The notes under the pieces are model-generated. The model ran no database searches. It was not told the DNA's origin and saw only the letters and a list, made by a program, of their open reading frames with translations. Positions 20,835 to 29,869 of a stretch of 64,000 nucleotides of DNA are shown here, piece after piece (within the stretch, counting starts at the first letter, position 1; the number at the start of each line of letters is the position of its first letter). The DNA comes from Margaritifera margaritifera (lineage: Eukaryota > Mollusca > Bivalvia > Unionida > Margaritiferidae). The position numbers were made by a program, and so were the translations under genes. The stretch covers positions 496,001 through 560,000 of the forward strand of contig JAQPZY010000848.1 of the NCBI GenBank assembly GCA_029931535.1, in the 5' to 3' direction.

Positions 20835-21398
20835 GAGGAGGAGACACAGTCACCGCATTGGTTGGCTTTCGGGAGTACGTGCGCGTCCTAGCAGCAGTAC
20901 CTCTCTTTCGGGCAACAGATGTTGTTGTTGGTTTTTTCTTGCAGGAACTTTTCTTCGGGGGGCTTTTCTTCTTGGAGCTTATCTTTTTCTTGTGTGTGGC
21001 GGTGTGTTGTTGTGGCCGACTTCGAGGGGATATTTTTTCTTCTTCTTGGTTTTGGTTTGGGCATTAGGATCCCATTTCAAAAGAGAACGAATCATGACAC
21101 CTCCTAAAGAACCACTGCCACCAGGTGTCAAAATGATTTGTTTTTTAGTGTGTGGATCGATTCTAGGATCGGCCATTCGTGACAACGCACTTTTAAATTT
21201 TTCAAAAATAGCGTTGAGTTTGATGAGGGATGTGAATGATGCCTTGAAGTAATTGACGTGCTGTCAAAGTAAACCATCGTAAAACCTCTTTGAGACTAGC
21301 TTCGAACAAATGGGCATGTACTTGTGCAATTATTCGCGATTGATGCTATACAGGGCACAACTCAATTTGGCAGGAGGATGAGATTGAAAGAATGTCAT
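20835..21398 (-). pseudogene. Basic, core-type Polinton protein
   Basis: ATG at 21398 (MTFFQSHPPAKLSCALYSIN), TAA near 21335, then through frame changes KFKSALSRMADPRIDPHTKK, GGSGSLGGVMIRSLLKW and a long Lys/Arg-rich tail (SSKKKSPPKKSSCKKK; ARKRGTAARTRTYSRKP) near 21010-20870. The first half resembles the ECxLN...GGF family of the gene at 20013-20435. The tail is protamine-like and resembles adenovirus core proteins in composition. A role in packing the genome is inference. Its start overlaps the end of the ATPase gene by 4 nt. Confidence 0.5.
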
Positions 21399-21910
21399 CT
21401 TGTAGACTGTGGGAAAGAAATGACGTGGTGAATGTTTTTATAGGTTTTTTTTTCTTTCAGAGAGTTGCCGAAGGGGACGTAGAAATGACAGGACCTCCTT
21501 CTTGACACCAATCTCAAATAACTGGAAGTGGTGGGTTTCAATCGATGAGTAAATACGCCTGAGGTGTTTGAGTGGCATCGTCGTACGCATAATTCAGGAG
21601 TGCATAACTGTTTGGCTAACACTTGCACCTGAGATTTATCTCTGGGACTTTTAAACAACACCACATAATGGGGACTGAGACTGATGGTACGATGGGCTTT
21701 ACTTTGTTGAAATAAATTTTGAGTAATGTATTTGTGTTCGATCAAACGTTTGACATATTCGGTTTTGCCTGAACCACTCGGTCCAGCAATCAACATGTTA
21801 AAAGGATGGTGCAGATACAAAGCTTCCCAACTTTGACAATCTAACTTTTCGTCAATCACTTTGAGAACAGAAGAAGACGCAGAGCAGGCAGAGGAGGAAG
21901 ATGCAGCCAT
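21395..21910 (-). pseudogene. Genome-packaging ATPase (FtsK/HerA type, Polinton ATP)
   Basis: The family pumps DNA into capsids. ATG at 21910, followed by a Ser-rich leader, then HHPFNMLIAGPSGSGKTEYV with the Walker A motif at residues 43-50, and LFKSPRDKSQVQVLAKQL, a conserved Polinton ATPase word. Downstream the frame shifts: DATQTPQAYLLID in one frame (Walker-B-like YLLID) and LKPTTSSYLRLVSRR in another, ending at 21395. Length of about 170 codons is shorter than the usual 200-250, so some is lost. An upstream in-frame extension to 22003 is probably not coding. Confidence 0.85.
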
Positions 21911-22173
21911 GACTGTGGTATGAAGAATTTTGAGACGAACACGAAAGACACAAGACATTTTATACATTTCATAGACGTTTAATGTTTTAAACAAACAAAA
22001 CATATTTACATGTCATGAATTAAAGCACACAAAAAAAAAACACATCAAGCAAAAAATGTCACGTTTGACTTTGGTTTTAAGTTCTGGTCTTGGATGATTA
22101 GGTCCTTGGCAGAGTGCGACACTTCGTGTAGCCAAGCATCGAAACCAAAACTTTTCCAGTCACGTACATCTTT

Positions 22174-22599
22174 CTAATCGTTAAGTTGTTGGTGTAACCA
22201 ACTAGCGATACACACGTCTTGGAAAGTATGAAGTGTAGATAAAGTTTGACGAATGTCTTCTTCACACGGAGGTACACAATTTGTGTTCTTCACGTTTCTC
22301 AACACTTTGAGCACAATTTGTCTTTCGTGCACCGATAGTGTGTGAATGGTCATGTCTATATCGCATGTACCGCTCATAAATAGTCCATAACGAATACTCT
22401 TCATCAAATATAATCCCCAATTAATTTCCTGGGAAACGAAATCCAAGAAAATTAGTTCCTTTCACACACACCACATAGCGTCCAAAATTCAATGGAACCA
22501 GTTCGTGTATCAGTCGTCTGTGACCCTCTAAGGTCTGAACACTATCATTAACTTCCTTCCACGGAATTCGTTCCACGAGTGAAGACAACGGTCCTGGCA
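22174..22599 (-). pseudogene. Polinton accessory ORF, C-terminal half of an F-box-like protein?
   Basis: The ORF opens at 22599 with MPGPLSSLVERIPWKEVNDS, similar to the C-terminal IRWNEVQEKL...LEEYKKL of the F-box-like ORF at 22960-23283. It runs to FLGFRFPGN and a stop near 22445, then changes frame and continues as NWGLYLMKSIRYGLFMSGTC and HTLSVHERQIVLKVLRNV to 22174. It may be an independent gene or the distal part of the F-box-like ORF just upstream. No function is recognised. Confidence 0.4.
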
Positions 22600-22602
22600 T
22601 GG

Positions 22603-22830
22603 TCAGCTTTTATATCCAGGTTCACAAGGTTTGTAACTATGGTGATAGTCTACCCCAAGGCGTCTGTGAGAGTTTCTCCCAAAAATCGGTCTTCTTATAC
22701 TGTGGAAATAACAATAGTTTAACAATCGAGAAATGCCTTTGCGTTTCACTTGTATCTTGACAAACTCTCTGTAAATGCATTCTCGCAGCTCCAAAGGCAG
22801 ATTATGAATGTACTCCTCTAAACTAGTCAT
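22603..22830 (-). pseudogene. F-box-like accessory protein, copy 2 (partial)
   Basis: From ATG at 22830 it reads MTSLEEYIHNLPLELRECIY, REFVKIQVK, then a divergent Arg/His-rich tail to a stop at 22603. The LPxELRExIYREF segment is an F-box-like helix shared with the ORF at 22960-23283, so the two are tandem paralogues. F-boxes bring substrates to SCF ubiquitin ligases, but whether this one binds Skp1 is unknown. The second half is probably frameshifted. Confidence 0.5.
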
Positions 22831-22959
22831 TCTTTTAGATGAAATAGCCACACAATTGCCAAATGGAATCGGATGGTAAAGGATATCCAAGACATTCAGT
22901 GATGACCTTTCTACACCTCAGATGGCGTAAAGGCGTTTCGTCTTGAGGCTACACTTCTT

Positions 22960-23283
22960 TTAAAGCTTTTTGTATTCCTCTAAGTTTGTCAGTTTTTCCT
23001 GAACTTCGTTCCATCGAATTCTGTGTAACAGTGTCACATTGTAGGTGGTACCATCCAAACTCTTAAATGTGTCATCTAGTCCTTCATGAATGTCTGAGCA
23101 TTTGAATACTTTGAAACTAATCAGTACTTTTATACCATTCAGATAGTAATGGTTACAACGTCTATGTCGTAAAGGATACAATTGCTCTTTGGGTTTCACT
23201 TGAATCTGAACCAACTCTCTGTAAATGCGTTCTCGCAGCTCCGGAGGCAAACAACGAATGTGCTGTTGTAAAGTATCCGACAT
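22960..23283 (-). CDS. F-box-like accessory protein, copy 1
   Basis: An intact 107-codon ORF from ATG at 23283. The N-terminus MSDTLQQHIRCLPPELRERI with YRELVQIQ matches the first helix of an F-box. The rest (SFKVFKCSDIHEGLDDTFKS; LLHRIRWNEVQEKLTNLEEY) is unknown. Many viruses use F-box proteins to redirect host ubiquitin ligases, so a host-modulation role is plausible but inferred. It sits directly beside the BIR-type gene, suggesting an accessory block that deals with host ubiquitin and cell-death pathways. Confidence 0.6.
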   Translation of the reverse strand: MSDTLQQHIRCLPPELRERIYRELVQIQVKPKEQLYPLRHRRCNHYYLNGIKVLISFKVFKCSDIHEGLDDTFKSLDGTTYNVTLLHRIRWNEVQEKLTNLEEYKKL

Positions 23284-23600
23284 ATCACTTCTTGTGACCG
23301 ACCGAAGGAAGGTACTGACAGCGCGGAGACCATCTGGAATGTTCCAAGTAAGCCGAGTCTCTATACTCCCATTCGTGAAGTGTCACACCGCAGCTGAAAC
23401 ACTTGACTTTCTCACCTTCTCACAAGTAGATAAATCCGGATCTGGCAAAAGCTTTGGGAGTAGGTCCTTCCAGATATTTAGGCCACTTATCTTTGAACGT
23501 CTGGAATTGACTTTCAAAGTCGCAATAGCCAGGCAAAGCCACAGGCAACGTGAATTCTTTGTCAAAGTAGGGACACAGGTAGGTATACGCTTAGCATCAC
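23284..23600 (-). pseudogene. BIR-domain (IAP-type) protein, broken
   Basis: One minus-strand frame carries a single baculoviral IAP repeat: FKDKWPKYLEG, TPKAFARSGFIYL, then the zinc ligands in CFSC (23390-23401), a Trp, and EHSRWSPRC (23321-23346). Spacing C-x2-C...H-x6-C fits a BIR domain. A TGA at 23420-23422 splits it, so no full product is made. Upstream (23600-23795) another frame is Cys/Asp-rich and could be its N-terminal part, cut by the repeat that begins at 23796. No RING follows. BIR proteins restrain caspases or bind ubiquitin-pathway partners, and single-BIR genes are known accessory genes of Polintons and large DNA viruses. Confidence 0.8.
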
Positions 23601-23795
23601 TTTGACCAATAACGAAGAAAGGTCATCGTGCTGCATTGGTTTCGCTAGTGGGACGGTAAGGCACACAAATGGCATCTCTTTCGATGGTTCCAGAGGAGCG
23701 GCAAGCTGCATCGCTGATGTCAAAGCGTACGGCATCCGTCTCGTCGCAAGGCACCGCATCGCACTCGAGGCCGTGATCGAACTTGGAGTTCACAG

Positions 23796-24706
23796 TGTAA
23801 CAGGATGAAGCCGGGTTGGAATTGGATGAGCGCAGACACCGAAAGCAATTGCGTTAATGAGATGTTTATTTATAAATGCAACTTAACGATGAATGATTCT
23901 GACACCATTGTAACAAAAAGATATAGTGAAAATTAACCAATCAAGAACAAGTAACAAATAGATCTTGTAAACAAATTTGAAAACTGTTCTATCACCAATC
24001 AACGAATGAAAGTATACGATTGACACCCTAATACAAACAAGGTCTTATTTAGCACCAAGGGTGACCAAAGCATGTGCTTGATATACAACTACGAATAATA
24101 TATCATTAATATCATTTATCCACAAGTAGGACGCATGTATTATGAACTTATCAATATATCACTCATTTAGGAATATTTGAAATATGAATTCATGAAGTTA
24201 TCAATTTACGAATTTATCAATTTATCAATTTATCACTCATTTATCGATATTTGAATTATGCATTTACGAATGTATCACTCATATAGCGATATTGATATAA
24301 CTAATTACAACATGGAACACATATATCGTGGCGTCCAGTTGACGACCAATATGTATTTCCGGTTCCACCGCTCTAGTCAATGGTCAATGAGCCACCAAGC
24401 ATGGTCCGCCCCTCCCAGTCTGTTGAAGGCTCCCTCGAGAGCTTTCTCATTCAACACAGACCCGATGGTCGCAAAGCCTTGGTCCCTCATATCGAGAACA
24501 CCAGTACTCTCTTCAGAGACAACGTCACCAGACACAGCGTATACGTCACCAGGAACTCAACATAATTCTGCGACTCCACATCGCCAAACCATACACAAAA
24601 GCAGCTAAAAGTATAACAACTGAACCGTGTAGTACATATGGCACGGTTAAGTACTTTTGCATCGATATATGTTGCGCATGCGCACACATGAATTCGTTTC
24701 GTTACA
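23796..24706 (-). repeat. LTR-like dispersed repeat inside the Polinton
   Basis: On the minus strand it begins TGTAACG (24706) and ends TGTTACA (23796), with TATAAATAAACATCTC, a possible poly(A) region, about 75 nt before that end. No 5-bp target duplication is evident. Part of it (24370-24706 and beyond to ~24975) recurs at 62053-62720, and the similarity crosses the TGTAAC boundary, so the LTR reading is uncertain. Confidence 0.35.
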
Positions 24707-24975
24707 CATTACATTATCTCGTCATACAATGCATACAGAGTATAATTAAATTCAATCTGTCTGTTCAGTTATAACAAATGGCTAACTTGAACCAGACTAT
24801 AGTATTGCTAATAGCATAGCGTTATATGACCTAGGTATTGACTCTCTGTAGAATAAATTCTAAAACATCTAATATATGAAGCAATTCTGTCATATAAAAC
24901 GAATAGTAATAAAGAATGCAATCTTAAATTTCACATACCTCTACAACTGAAGATTGCTCCCGTAAAGAGGTAAGC
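24370..24975 (-). repeat. Dispersed repeat, copy 1 (second copy 62053-62720)
   Basis: The minus strand matches + strand 62053-62720 over roughly 600 bp: CAATCTTCAGTTGTAGAGG and TATGTGAAAT, then TAACTGAACAGACA, CATGTGTGCGCATGCG, GAGGGACCAAGGCTTTG and GGTGGCTCATTGA. Both copies end a short ORF in IFSCRGM. Confidence 0.75.
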
Positions 24976-25212
24976 TTCCTGACAAGACTCGTCGTAATGT
25001 AATTTGTACAAAGAGAATGTGCTCTATAAGTACCCTAGCTGTGATGAATATGCATAGCTAGAGAATTCGAGGTACTTGGGTTTTCACTGCAGGCAATTTG
25101 CACATGCAGCATGGGTTGAATTGCGCTCAATATTTCGAAATAACTAGAGCCGAAAAAATAAACCACCCTCGAGTAACGCTGTACGCGGCAACGAAACCCG
25201 AGTACGTTTTCG

Positions 25213-25215
<3 letters not shown>

Positions 25216-25293
<78 letters not shown>
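25216..25293. repeat. (TA)n microsatellite
   Basis: About 39 TA units between the inserted repeat and the 3' end of the polymerase gene. It generates a false Ile-Tyr ORF. Confidence 0.97.
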
Positions 25294-25295
<2 letters not shown>

Positions 25296-25444
25296 ATATA
25301 CGGTATGCACAATTCCGTGACACACAGTAGATCCCTCACTCGGTGACTGTGTCGAGTTCGTCAGCATCGGTGCCTGCGTACTGGTCTCCCCATTGAACTT
25401 GATGTTCACAGTGAGTTCCTCACTTAGTGGCTGTATGGAATTAG

Positions 25445-28115
25445 TATTCATCTTCTTCTTCTAGCTCGGTCAACGTTTGTAGTCCTAATGAATTGTTGGT
25501 CTTGGAAGTTGTCCCTTTTTTATACTGAAGATCGGGGTGTCCGTACGGTAAAGTGTTGTGGTCTCGAAGTAGCAATCGTTTCTAGTACACAATTTGGTAG
25601 ACTTTTTATAAAGGGCGACTGATGATTTGGTGGTTTGGCAAACGTACGATTTTGTAAGGCTCTAAAGTGTTCACTCGAAAGTCTTGAGTTTGTCCAGACT
25701 GTAAAGCATTTTTCAAGACATCAAAGTTCACCACTTGGCTGGCTCGATAATTCAGTGTCAATCCTTTGACTTTGCACTTGGTATGAAGTTAACCTTGTCG
25801 GTCTCGGTATCGGTAACCGTAATTTTTCGGGCCACCGCTGGCAAAACTGAGGATCGTCTCTTGGGGTTGCTCGTCCCTCCATGCCCCTAAACGATCTCAT
25901 TCGATGGTGGGGTGTGGGCTACCAGGGCGATGGATGTACATACAACTGTCGGTGTCAAAGTACAGGACTCAATCTCCCAACACTTCTAAAGCCTCATCGT
26001 ACAATTTAAAGCGAGCATTGGCTGTCACGTAGACTGCAATGACCACACTGTTAAAGTCGTCGGGGTGAACAAACTTTGGCTCTTCTTCGTAATTCACCAA
26101 GATCAAATTTTCACGGATGATTTCGATGTGTTTCATCAGTTTTTATTTGTTGTTCACCAGTTGAAAGTAGCAACTGGAATCTGTCAAGTATTCCGTCTTG
26201 GGTAAGATCGTACGTTGTACCATTTTTCAACACAAACAATTCAACATGACTTCGTTCTTTTCTACGTCTTCCAAAGTGATGCCTTCTACGGAACGGTACT
26301 GTTCTTTGAATTGGACTTAGTCTTCTGGAGTCTGACACCAAGAGGGATAGTCGCTGGCTTCTTGTTTCAGTTTGAGAAATTCGTTGACGTAGCTTGAGAA
26401 AATGCCTGGATTTGAGGCGTCGTCCATTTGGCATTGTGCTGTGGTAGGATAGTGCCAAATTTTGTAAACTTTTAACAAGCGGTATGCCCGATCCAGAGTC
26501 CGAAACAATTCGACGCTGACCCACGTTCCTGACAAGGGTGATCTTGATTACATGTTTCAGCACACGTACGGCACAAAGGAAACATCAGTTTTCCTTGGCA
26601 ATGATGGGGTAAGACAGGATGGTACAAGTGGGTCGGGGGTAACACTTTGCATTCGATCAATCCTTCGTATTGACGAATGTGTTCCACGTCGATGTGTTCT
26701 GTCAGGATTTCAGGGTGTCCGGTAATGAATCGATTATATTTACACACCCACAGATATAACGAACACACGTCGATGTATTTGATTTCTTCTCCTCTTGATT
26801 CGTCTACGTCGTACAGCAAGCGTGTCGCATTGGTTCGTCCTCCAAACAAACTGTGGCGTGGGTCCAAAGGTTAAATGTCTACCACGTTGTAACTTTCAGC
26901 AATGCACTCAAATTCTGGATATGTTTTAAAACGTCGATAGTACTCGTGCTCAGACATTTCGACCACTTGGTATCCTTGACTTTCTAACTTCAGGTCGCGT
27001 TGGTATGTGTGTTCGTACAACTCTTCCATGGTGACTCCTGTGAGAGGAGTTTTGAGATCTCGTTGAGGAAAACACGTTCGGCATCCGCGAAACAAGCATC
27101 TCTGAAATTCGTACATCGTCTGCGGGTTTTCTAAATCTCAACCATCCACAGAAAGACTTTCCATTTTCTTTTCTCTCCCTCCGTTTCTTGCATGTTGTAT
27201 CCATTTGTCTTTCTTTTGGCACAAGTAATGCAACCAACGCAATGCTTTGGCCGAGTATTGACGGCTGACCGAGAAATACGTGTTAGAAGCTATGATGCCT
27301 AGTTCGTTCTAGGGCATGAACTTTTTCTGTACACTAATCCACACGCTTTGGCCAGGGTACAAGCTTTCTTCAAAGGATCGACTTCTCCGTGATCTAGAAA
27401 TAATTGTCGAAACTTTCCACAGCAACGCCGTGAAATGTCCACATCGGATCGACAATACTTCAGCATTTCTTCTTTAAAATCAAACGGGCCTGAAGCGTTA
27501 GCGTGGTACCAAGCGTGGAAGGCTTCTCGAAGTTCGGTGTGCATCCCATCAATAGTGAACGTCAGGTAAATGCGGGAGCACTACGTGTTGATTGGCTTCC
27601 GTATTGAAAAAGTGGGGAAAATACCCTTTGGCCATTTCTGTCATTCCAAATGTTTAAGGCATTCGACTCAAAGGCATGGCTAAATAACTCATGGAATCTT
27701 TGAATTGTACTCGTCCCACTATCCTGTAGATGAGTTTCGCTCCGTTCCTGGTGACCGTGGGGCATTCGGTACCTTGTTCTGAATAATATTTCAACATAAA
27801 TTGTGCATCGTATAATGCGAAATTGTGAGCCATGACGGTAGCATATCGATGACAGTCCCCGTAACGTTGAATGTCCTCTTCACTCCAAGTGTCATCGATA
27901 GGATCTAAAATCCATTGGGCAAAATCGGCAAGGGTGTTGGGGCCACGATAGAGTTTTTCACGCCCTCCTGGAATCTTACTACAATGGGGACAATGAAAAT
28001 AAATAGGTTCTTGCATGTACTTCTCACAAGCCCGATGAGCAACGCAGAAATTAGGGATGTGAATACCCGTGCATACATTCAAACAAGAGAACAAGCAAGA
28101 GAGGGAGAAACCCAT
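25445..28115 (-). pseudogene. Polinton DNA polymerase B, exonuclease and palm/thumb parts (copy B)
   Basis: A protein-primed family-B polymerase, readable across frames. Near 28060 it begins with GIHIPNFCVAHRACEKY, then exonuclease-domain sequence (TVMAHNFALYDAQFMLKYYS; FKDSMSYLAMPL), CSLYLWVCKYN as motif A (D-x-x-SLYP, with Pro changed to Leu; 26760), a damaged motif B region near 26230, VLYFDTDSC as motif C (25965), KVKGLTLNYRASQVV, and the C-terminal TLPYGHP (25540). The N-terminal Cys-rich half seen in copy A (2050-3300) is missing: homology to copy A stops near 28100. More than six frameshifts or stops are present. Confidence 0.9.
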
Positions 28116-28208
28116 CCCCGTCGCAAAAAATGTAAGAAGGCAAGACGACTGGAAGACAGTGAAGAAGAACCCTTGATATCTGTGAAGAAATTCAAGAAAA
28201 GAGACTGA
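28095..28208 (+). pseudogene. 3' end of an unknown basic protein
   Basis: The plus-strand frame reads PRRKKCKKARRLEDSEEEPL, then ISVKKFKKRD and stop. Composition is that of a genuine Lys/Glu-rich C-terminus with nuclear-localisation-like clusters. It begins exactly where polymerase homology ends on the other strand. It could be the tail of a gene from another element joined here, or antisense noise. Confidence 0.3.
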
Positions 28209-28419
28209 CAGTGAAATATGGACTTGAGTGATGTATTATGATATGTTCATTGTGATTTTTAAAAAGAGAATGTACCAATAAGGAAAAAAGTAAGTGTCTT
28301 TTGGTTTTGATTTTGTTTTAGAGTATGGTAGCACGCATGCACTCATACACAATCCAATGATGAGATTTAAAATTTTACTTGATTTTAGCAATTTGATTTC
28401 TTTTCTAACAAATGTGGAT

Positions 28420-28435
28420 GGCCCTGAAAAGGACC
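28420..28435 (-). terminator. Histone-type mRNA 3' stem-loop
   Basis: The minus strand reads AACGGTCCTTTTCAGGGCCATCC: six stem pairs with one G-U wobble and loop UUUC. GTTAGAAAAGAAATC follows as the candidate U7-pairing element. It lies about 90 nt after the stop at 28527, a usual histone spacing. Confidence 0.8.
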
Positions 28436-28526
28436 GTTGGGGTGTTTTTTTTTTTTAAAAACAAACTTATGGACTGGAAATGATGACTTTTAACTGTCTC
28501 AGTCCCTTTCCACGACCATGTCCTAC

Positions 28527-29098
28527 TCATCCCCCTGCTGCTGCTGCTTTGGTAGTGGTGGTAGTAGTAGTAGTTGTCAATGGCGGTGGTGGTAGCATCT
28601 CAGTAGTTGTGATTGTTTTAGAATGTTTAGCCCGTGATGGTCTCTTTCTCTTGGGTTGAGTTAAAGAAATCTGATACATGTTTCTCAGATTCTGTAACTC
28701 TGCTAAAATATCTTGTAGCAGACTCTCCGTTAGATTGTCACCACCCCCTTCCTTCTGTCCTTCACACTTCTCCTCTTCTAGCTTTATTCTTTCTTCTGCT
28801 TGTTTTCTTCTTTCCTTTTCTTCCTGAAGAAATGCTTTTTCTGCTTCTCTCTGACGCTGCAAATTTTTTTCCAATTCTTCTTTCTGTCTCTTTCTATAAT
28901 CATCCACCACGGGTAAAGAAAGTGGTACTACTACGGCAGTTGTTTGAGGCAACAATTCTTGCGACGACAGAAATCCACAAAATCCAAATTAAAGTCTTCT
29001 AGTTGAATGTTTACCGCTGCCGTCGTCGTCGTACTATCAGTCCGAACATACGATGCTTCCGTCGCAGGTTCACCCTAATCGTCTTCGTTGTATCAGCC
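28527..29098 (-). pseudogene. Coiled-coil accessory protein, left arm of a divergent gene pair
   Basis: A likely start ATG is at 29098, about 45 nt after a TATATA box. The first 29 codons are Arg-rich (TKTIRVNLRRKHRMFGL; VRRRRQR) before a stop. After frame changes a long ORF (28955-28527) gives a charged coiled coil (YRKRQKEELEKNLQRQREAE; ERRKQAEERIKLEEEK), a short amphipathic helix (LLQDILAELQNLRNMY), a basic KRKRPSRAK cluster and a Thr/Ala-rich tail. It is not a histone and no family is recognised. A histone-type hairpin follows. Confidence 0.6.
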
Positions 29099-29317
29099 AT
29101 ACTCAAACTATTCCACAATGTAAAACCATACGAACGCTGTGACGCCTATATACTGAAGGTGACGTCACACCCCCTCTCTTCTGATTGGAAGAGAGACCCT
29201 ACCTTTTGTAATGCACGTTTGGATTAGTAGACCATTTCAAACCCGTTTCGATCCGATCATAGGCTATATATACCAGCGCTTTTGTGACATAGCTTCAGCT
29301 GTTCTCAAGAACAGAAA
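29099..29317. promoter_or_regulatory. Divergent promoter with CRE, CCAAT and two TATA boxes
   Basis: TATA boxes face outward at 29146-29155 (minus) and 29265-29272 (plus). Between them lie a perfect CRE palindrome TGACGTCA (29160-29167) and an 8-bp inverted repeat CTCTCTTC/GAAGAGAG (29174-29195) whose loop contains ATTGG, a CCAAT box in reverse. ATGs follow at 29098 and 29318, each about 45-50 nt from its TATA. The layout resembles a divergent H2A-H2B intergenic region. Confidence 0.75.
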
Positions 29318-29608
29318 ATGTATACATCCGTTGAATCTTCAAGTATCGTATCGGGCATGCTCTTCAACCCGGACTATCCGATGTATGTGAAGGCATCATG
29401 GGCTATTAGGAAGATGACAGCTACAGTTACAGCTCTTTGGAAGAGAAGGATTTATGTGAAGAGACAAGGGTGTCTGAAGAGGGTGCTCATCTACGGACCT
29501 GGAGTGTGTAGGAGTTTAAGGAGAAGAAGACCAGTGAAGAGGTGTGACGTGTTAAATTGGTTAACAAAAACTTCAACGGCCCTTTTCAGGGCCACCCACA
29601 TCTCTTAG
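29318..29608 (+). CDS. Small Arg/Lys-rich protein, right arm of the divergent pair
   Basis: ATG at 29318 opens a 96-codon frame: MYTSVESSSIVSGMLFNPDY, a helix around KASWAIRKMTATVTALWKRR, and a basic C-terminus (LIYGPGVCRSLRRRRPVKRC). The current stop at 29606 lies beyond the histone-type stem-loop, whereas another frame has a TGA near 29546, about 30 nt before it. The true gene probably ended there and has shifted frame. It is neither a core histone nor any family I recognise. Its basic nature suggests nucleic-acid binding. The gene reads outward into the right terminal repeat. Confidence 0.6.
   Translation: MYTSVESSSIVSGMLFNPDYPMYVKASWAIRKMTATVTALWKRRIYVKRQGCLKRVLIYGPGVCRSLRRRRPVKRCDVLNWLTKTSTALFRATHIS
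29578..29593 (+). terminator. Histone-type mRNA 3' stem-loop (perfect)
   Basis: The plus strand reads AACGGCCCTTTTCAGGGCC then ACCCACATCT, an exact match to the metazoan histone consensus, including the ACCCA cleavage context. CTTAGAAAAGAAATC (29604-29618) is placed as a histone downstream element. It serves the + strand gene at 29318. Confidence 0.88.
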
Positions 29609-29869
29609 AAAAGAAATCAAATTGGTGTTTTCTTTGTTTATTTGTTTTGTGTTTGTGTTTGTCTATTCTGTATTCATCAACACTTCTGTCCCATAAATCA
29701 CATCTGTCCCCATAAACACATCTGTCCCCCTAAACACTTCTGTCCCCACAAACACTTCTGTCCCCATAAAAACGTCTGTCCCGCAAGTGCCATCTCCATG
29801 TTAATTTCCCATTGTCCCCCAAGTGCCATTTATGTCCCCCAGTTTCCACACATTACTACTGTGAGTTGT

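Noticed and set aside
29318..29608. A captured histone gene
   Set aside because: Despite the histone-type 3' end, the ORF has no histone-fold sequence. It is Arg-rich but unlike H1, H2A, H2B, H3 or H4.
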